From Leifsonia sp. Root227 (lineage in GTDB: Bacteria; Actinomycetota; Actinomycetes; Actinomycetales; Microbacteriaceae), in contig NZ_LMIO01000002.1 of NCBI RefSeq assembly GCF_001428745.1, positions 891,533 through 955,532 of the forward strand: a stretch of DNA of 64,000 bases, read 5' to 3'. Positions 60,594 through 64,000 of the stretch are shown here, in pieces. The stretch's first letter is position 1. Each line of letters opens with the position of its first letter. The translations under genes were made by a program, and so were the position numbers. The notes beneath the pieces are model-generated. The model searched no databases and had not been told where the DNA came from. It saw nothing but the letters and a program-made list of their open reading frames with translations.

Positions 60594-61577
60594 TTAGCTG
60601 TGTTGGGACGCGGTGGGCAACCCGCGTTCTGCGACGATATCGCTGAGCGCCTTCTCGAGGTCGGGCTCGGCGAACTCGTAGCCGGCTTCGACCAGCCTCT
60701 CCGGCACGACCCAGCGGCTTTTCAGCACCAGTTCTGTCTCCGTGCGGATCGCGATCGAGCCGGCTTCGAGCATCCACCGGTACGCGGGAAGGCCGAACGG
60801 GACGCGCAGCACGCGACGCAGCGTGGCCATGAAAGTGCGGTTGTCCGTCGGATTCGGGGACGAGACGTTGACGACGCCGTCGAGTTCCGGATGCGCGCGC
60901 ACGAACTCGATGACGCCGAGCACGTCCGCGATGTGCACCCAGCTGAACCGCTGGCGTCCTGCCCGCGCACGGAATTCGTGGAACGTCCCCGCGTTCCTGC
61001 GCGCGGCGGTGGCGAACCAGCGGCCGTCGCGCTGCGGGCCGCCGAGCCCGAATTGCGCGAGCCTGATCAGCGGGAGCAGCGCGCTGCCGTCGCCGAGCAC
61101 GATGGCCATGCGCAGGGCGACCCTGCGGGTGTGCGGCAGCTCCAGCTCGAAGAAGGCACGCTCCCACGAGGTGGCGACGTTCACGGAGAAGCCCGTGCCC
61201 AGCTCGCCGCCGCGCTCGGTCATCGGCCGGTCCTCCGCGTGGCGGTAGATGGTGGCGGTCGATGAGTTGATCCAGAGCGGCGGCGGGTTCTCGCTCGCGG
61301 CGATGGCCGCGCCGATCGCCCGCGTTGTGTCGAGTCTGGAGCGGAAGATCTCCGCACGGTTCGCGTCGGAGTAGCGGCAGTTGACGCTCTTGCCGGCGAG
61401 GTTGATCACGACGTCGGCGCCGTCGACCAGCGTGCGGATGCCGTCCGCATCCCCCCAGACCGCGTCTGCGCCACGGCGCCCGATGGTCTGCACGACGTCG
61501 CCGGATGCGCGGAACGCGTCTGTCAGGTACTGCCCGATGAAACCGGATGCCCCGGCGATGACGATGCGGCTGCTCAC
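60594..61577 (-). CDS. TIGR01777-family epimerase-like protein
   Basis: A 327-residue extended short-chain dehydrogenase with the nucleotide motif GASGFIG (9-15), INLAGKSVNCRY typical of TIGR01777, and a C-terminal PAYRWMLEAGS and KSRWVVPERLVEAGYEF signature. Members are linked to division or SulA-like annotation, without known reaction. The GTG start overlaps the DUF4166 stop by 4 bp. Confidence 0.92.
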   Translation of the reverse strand: MSSRIVIAGASGFIGQYLTDAFRASGDVVQTIGRRGADAVWGDADGIRTLVDGADVVINLAGKSVNCRYSDANRAEIFRSRLDTTRAIGAAIAASENPPPLWINSSTATIYRHAEDRPMTERGGELGTGFSVNVATSWERAFFELELPHTRRVALRMAIVLGDGSALLPLIRLAQFGLGGPQRDGRWFATAARRNAGTFHEFRARAGRQRFSWVHIADVLGVIEFVRAHPELDGVVNVSSPNPTDNRTFMATLRRVLRVPFGLPAYRWMLEAGSIAIRTETELVLKSRWVVPERLVEAGYEFAEPDLEKALSDIVAERGLPTASQHS

Positions 61578-62203
61578 GCGGTCCGCTCCCCCTGTTCGAT
61601 CCCGTAGCGGAACGTTCCCGCGTACTCGTAGAGCCTACCGACGACCGGCAGGTCGAGAGTGATCGAGACGCGCTGCGCATCCACGTCGTCGTCGTACCGC
61701 TCGGAAAGCACGACGCGCGGCGCGATCGGTCTTGGCAACGGGATGCGCGCCCTCCCCACCAGGAACGCCACGGCCGTCGACGTGAGCACCAGCCCGCCGT
61801 CGACCACGGCCGCGTCGAATCGTGCGGTCACCCGGGCTGGACGGCCGAGGGTGTCCACGATCGTGTGCCCGTCGACGGCGATCTCGTCGACCATCGCCCG
61901 GCGCCCTGCGACGAACCGGAAAACCCGGACAGCCCTGACCGACGGAGCACCGGCCGCCGTCGTATCCGGCAGGTTGGAGACCGTGAACGGCACGCCGTGC
62001 TCCCAGACCGGGAACACGACGTGCGCGCGCGCCAGCAGCCACAGCGCTGGCCAGAGCCAGCGCCGGGGCGTGCCGACAGCGTCGAACACGCCCCGGCCGA
62101 AGCCGTGGCCGCCCTCCGGGATGGCGTCGAAGTACGCCTTCAGCCGCGGGTGCAACCCCTCGAAGGCGTCACCGAGCGCCACCCGGTACGGCGACGTCGT
62201 CAC
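61574..62203 (-). CDS. DUF4166 domain protein
   Basis: A 209-residue DUF4166 protein beginning with ALGDAFEGLHPRLKAYF and containing VWEHGVPFTVSN and a C-terminal LPVVGRLYEYAGTF. Function is unknown; DUF4166 is often fused or adjacent to NAD-binding epimerases, as here. The GTG start is seven bases after the DUF885 stop and its stop overlaps the next start. Confidence 0.88.
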   Translation of the reverse strand: MTTSPYRVALGDAFEGLHPRLKAYFDAIPEGGHGFGRGVFDAVGTPRRWLWPALWLLARAHVVFPVWEHGVPFTVSNLPDTTAAGAPSVRAVRVFRFVAGRRAMVDEIAVDGHTIVDTLGRPARVTARFDAAVVDGGLVLTSTAVAFLVGRARIPLPRPIAPRVVLSERYDDDVDAQRVSITLDLPVVGRLYEYAGTFRYGIEQGERTA

Positions 62204-62210
62204 GCGATGC

Positions 62211-63881
62211 TCAGTCGAGCAGCGCCGACTTCAGGGTGTCGAGCCCGACACCGCCAATGTCGAGCGCCTTCTTGTGGAACGCCTTGATGTCGAACGACGC
62301 GCCCTCGCGGCGGGCGTACTCGTCGCGCAACTGCTCCCAGATGCGCTGGCCGATCTTGTACGACGGCGCCTGCCCTGGCCAGCCGAGGTAGCGGTTGACC
62401 TCGAACCGGACGAAGCCGTCGTTCATGTTGACGTTCTCGCCGAGGAACTGGAAGGCGTACTCGCCGGTCCACGGGCCGGAGCCGTCCGGCAACTGCTTCT
62501 CGAGGTGCACGCCGATGTCGAGGACGACGCGCGCTGCGCGCATCCGCTGGCCGTCGAGCATCCCGAGCCTGTCGGCCGGGTCGTCGAGGTAGCCGAGCTG
62601 CTCCATCAGGCGCTCCGCATAGAGCGCCCAGCCCTCCGCGTGGCCGGAGGTGCCCGCGATGCGGCGCCAAGAGTTGAGCTGCGCCTTGTTGTACGTGGCC
62701 TGCGCGATCTGCAGGTGGTGTCCGGGGACGCCCTCGTGATACACCGTGGTCAGCTCGCGCCAGGTGTCGAACTCGGTGACGCCTTCCGGCACGCTCCACC
62801 ACATCCGCCCCGCGCGGGCGAAGTCGTCGCTCGGGCCGGTGTAGTAGATGCCGCCCTCCTGGGTGGGGGCGATCATGCACTCGAGACGGCGGATCTCGGT
62901 GGGGATGTCGAAGTGCGACTTGCCGAGCTCTTCGATGGCCCGGTCGCTGGTCTCCTGCATCCAGCGTTGCAGGGCGTCTGTGCCGTGCAGCTTGCGGCTG
63001 GCGTCGCCGTCGAGGAACTCGATGGCCTCGGCCACCGACGCGCCCGGCTTGATCTCGCGCGCGATCGACTCCTGCTCGGCCACCATACGAGCGAGTTCCT
63101 CGATGCCCCACTCGTACGTCTCGTCGAGGTCGACGGTGGCGCCGAGGAAGCTGCGGGAGGCGAGCGCGTAGAGCTCGCGGCCGACCGCATCCTTCTCCGG
63201 CGCGTGCTGAGCGAGCTCGTCCTTGAGGAATCCGGCGAGCTTGGCGTACGCAGCGGCCGACTCCTGCGCGCCGGCCGCGAGGTCGGACGAGAGCGAAGCG
63301 GGAAGCTCTGCGTCGCCCGCCTTGGCCCCCGCGGTGAACTCGTAGAAGAAGCCGGTGTCCGCGACCTGCTTGTTCGCCTGCGCGAGCACCTCGCGCACCT
63401 GCCTGATGGCGGGTACGTTGCCACTCGCGATGCCGCTGCGCAGCGTCTCGATGTAGCCGTCCATCGCTGCCGGGAGGTTGTGCAGGCGCTTGGCGACATT
63501 GGCCCAGTCCTCCTCCGTGTCGGTCGGGACCAGGTCGAAGATGTCGCGCAGCTCCTGGGCGGGAGAGGCGATCACGTTGAGGTCGCGCTGGTTGAAACCG
63601 GCCTCGTGCTTCTCGACGGTGAGCTGCAGGTCGCGCGTGAGGTCCATCTTGGTGACGCGGTCGATGTCGTCGACCGGCTCCGCCGCCTGGATCTTGGCCA
63701 GGGTCTCTCTGACCTTGCCGACGGCCTCCTCTGCCCCTGCTGGGGAGTAGTCGGCGTACTCGCCCTCCCGGCCTGGACGGCCGAGCCAGACGTGGAACTC
63801 CGGGTACAGCTCGAGTTGGGTGTCCACCCACTCCTCGGCGATCGTGTCGACCGGAGTGGGCGTGCGGTTTTCTTCTGTCAT
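62211..63881 (-). CDS. DUF885 family protein, probable metallopeptidase
   Basis: A 556-residue helical protein of the DUF885 family. HEGVPGHH (382-389) resembles a zinc-binding HExxx-H motif of this group; no signal peptide is present, so it is cytoplasmic. Family members include peptidase-like enzymes but the substrate is unknown. The ATG has TAGGGT six bases before it and a GAGGT adjacent. Confidence 0.88.
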   Translation of the reverse strand: MTEENRTPTPVDTIAEEWVDTQLELYPEFHVWLGRPGREGEYADYSPAGAEEAVGKVRETLAKIQAAEPVDDIDRVTKMDLTRDLQLTVEKHEAGFNQRDLNVIASPAQELRDIFDLVPTDTEEDWANVAKRLHNLPAAMDGYIETLRSGIASGNVPAIRQVREVLAQANKQVADTGFFYEFTAGAKAGDAELPASLSSDLAAGAQESAAAYAKLAGFLKDELAQHAPEKDAVGRELYALASRSFLGATVDLDETYEWGIEELARMVAEQESIAREIKPGASVAEAIEFLDGDASRKLHGTDALQRWMQETSDRAIEELGKSHFDIPTEIRRLECMIAPTQEGGIYYTGPSDDFARAGRMWWSVPEGVTEFDTWRELTTVYHEGVPGHHLQIAQATYNKAQLNSWRRIAGTSGHAEGWALYAERLMEQLGYLDDPADRLGMLDGQRMRAARVVLDIGVHLEKQLPDGSGPWTGEYAFQFLGENVNMNDGFVRFEVNRYLGWPGQAPSYKIGQRIWEQLRDEYARREGASFDIKAFHKKALDIGGVGLDTLKSALLD

Positions 63882-63887
63882 ACCTCG

Positions 63888-63893
63888 ACCCTA
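63888..63893 (-). promoter_or_regulatory. -10 hexamer of the DUF885 gene
   Basis: TAGGGT on the minus strand is six bases before the ATG at 63881, in the short gap after polA. Confidence 0.4.
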
Positions 63894-63941
63894 TTGCGGC
63901 GGCTCGCCTCCGCACCATGCCCGAACCGGGGCGAGCGGTGG

Positions 63942-64000
63942 CTAGTGGGCCGCTGCGTCCCAGTTGGGGCCACGCCCGACCTGCACATCGAGCGGGACGC
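63942..64000 (-). CDS. polA: DNA polymerase I, C-terminal end only
   Basis: The last 19 codons before a TAG stop at 63942 encode a tail ending VQVGRGPNWDAAAH, which closely matches the C-terminus of actinobacterial PolA (mycobacterial PolA also ends WDAAAH). The rest of the gene lies beyond the window. Its position near rpsA, coaE and uvrB agrees with the conserved actinobacterial order. Confidence 0.85.
   Translation of the reverse strand, partial: VPLDVQVGRGPNWDAAAH

Overview
The window looks like ordinary chromosome from a high-GC actinobacterium, most likely a member of the Microbacteriaceae (Leifsonia-like). Support comes from the RNA polymerase factor RbpA, the regulator WhiA, OpcA beside Zwf, Corynebacterium-type glycogen synthase, a SufB-SufD-Rieske-SufC operon, many GTG and TTG starts, and the gene order polA / rpsA / coaE / uvrB and ctaB-tkt-tal-zwf-opcA-pgl-secG-tpiA-pgk-gap-whiA-rapZ-uvrC, which is conserved in actinobacteria. 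I see no phage, insertion sequence, CRISPR array, rRNA or tRNA gene.

Layout. 1-224: two direct copies of a large imperfect palindrome. 0.2-10.9 kb: mixed housekeeping and envelope genes (DEAD/DEAH helicase, SGNH hydrolase, D,D-carboxypeptidase, SpoU methyltransferase, sirtuin, histidine phosphatase, a secreted beta-propeller/CWB2 wall protein, a glycosyltransferase, an alpha/beta hydrolase). 11.0-18.3 kb: storage-sugar metabolism (treS, glgA, glgC) mixed with serB, L31 and an ABC ATPase. 18.3-22.2 kb: fabG, DUF3099, a Cys-rich small protein, SURF1 and an ABC-F ATPase. 22.2-26.3 kb: suf iron-sulfur operon. 26.6-31.6 kb: heme A synthesis genes ctaA and ctaB, split by a four-gene lipase island (27.7-30.1 kb). 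31.9-40.0 kb: pentose phosphate operon tkt-tal-pgi-zwf-opcA-pgl. 40.1-51.6 kb, minus strand: rbpA, secG, tpiA, pgk, gap, sodA, whiA, rapZ, uvrC, uvrA. 51.7-56.2 kb: MoxR/DUF58/DUF4129 operon. 56.2-64.0 kb: uvrB, coaE, rpsA, a TIGR01777 epimerase, DUF4166, DUF885 and the last codons of polA.

How the genes work together. Central carbon genes form two blocks, transcribed toward each other across a bidirectional terminator at about 40.08 kb. GlgC supplies ADP-glucose to GlgA, and TreS interconverts trehalose and maltose; together they suggest the actinobacterial maltose-1-phosphate route to alpha-glucan. CtaA, CtaB and SURF1 all serve cytochrome oxidase assembly. UvrA, UvrB and UvrC give a complete excision-repair set, and uvrA carries a strong promoter overlapped by a LexA-type box.

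The most unusual feature is the 27.7-30.1 kb island: lipoprotein, N-terminal lipase with a helical C-terminal tail, and two small helical proteins in a tight operon, with lower GC than its neighbours. Its layout recalls type VII secreted lipase toxins such as staphylococcal TslA with its immunity lipoprotein and small partners. A second general observation is that ten genes have a TANNNT hexamer exactly 6-8 bases before the start codon, which suggests widespread leaderless transcription.
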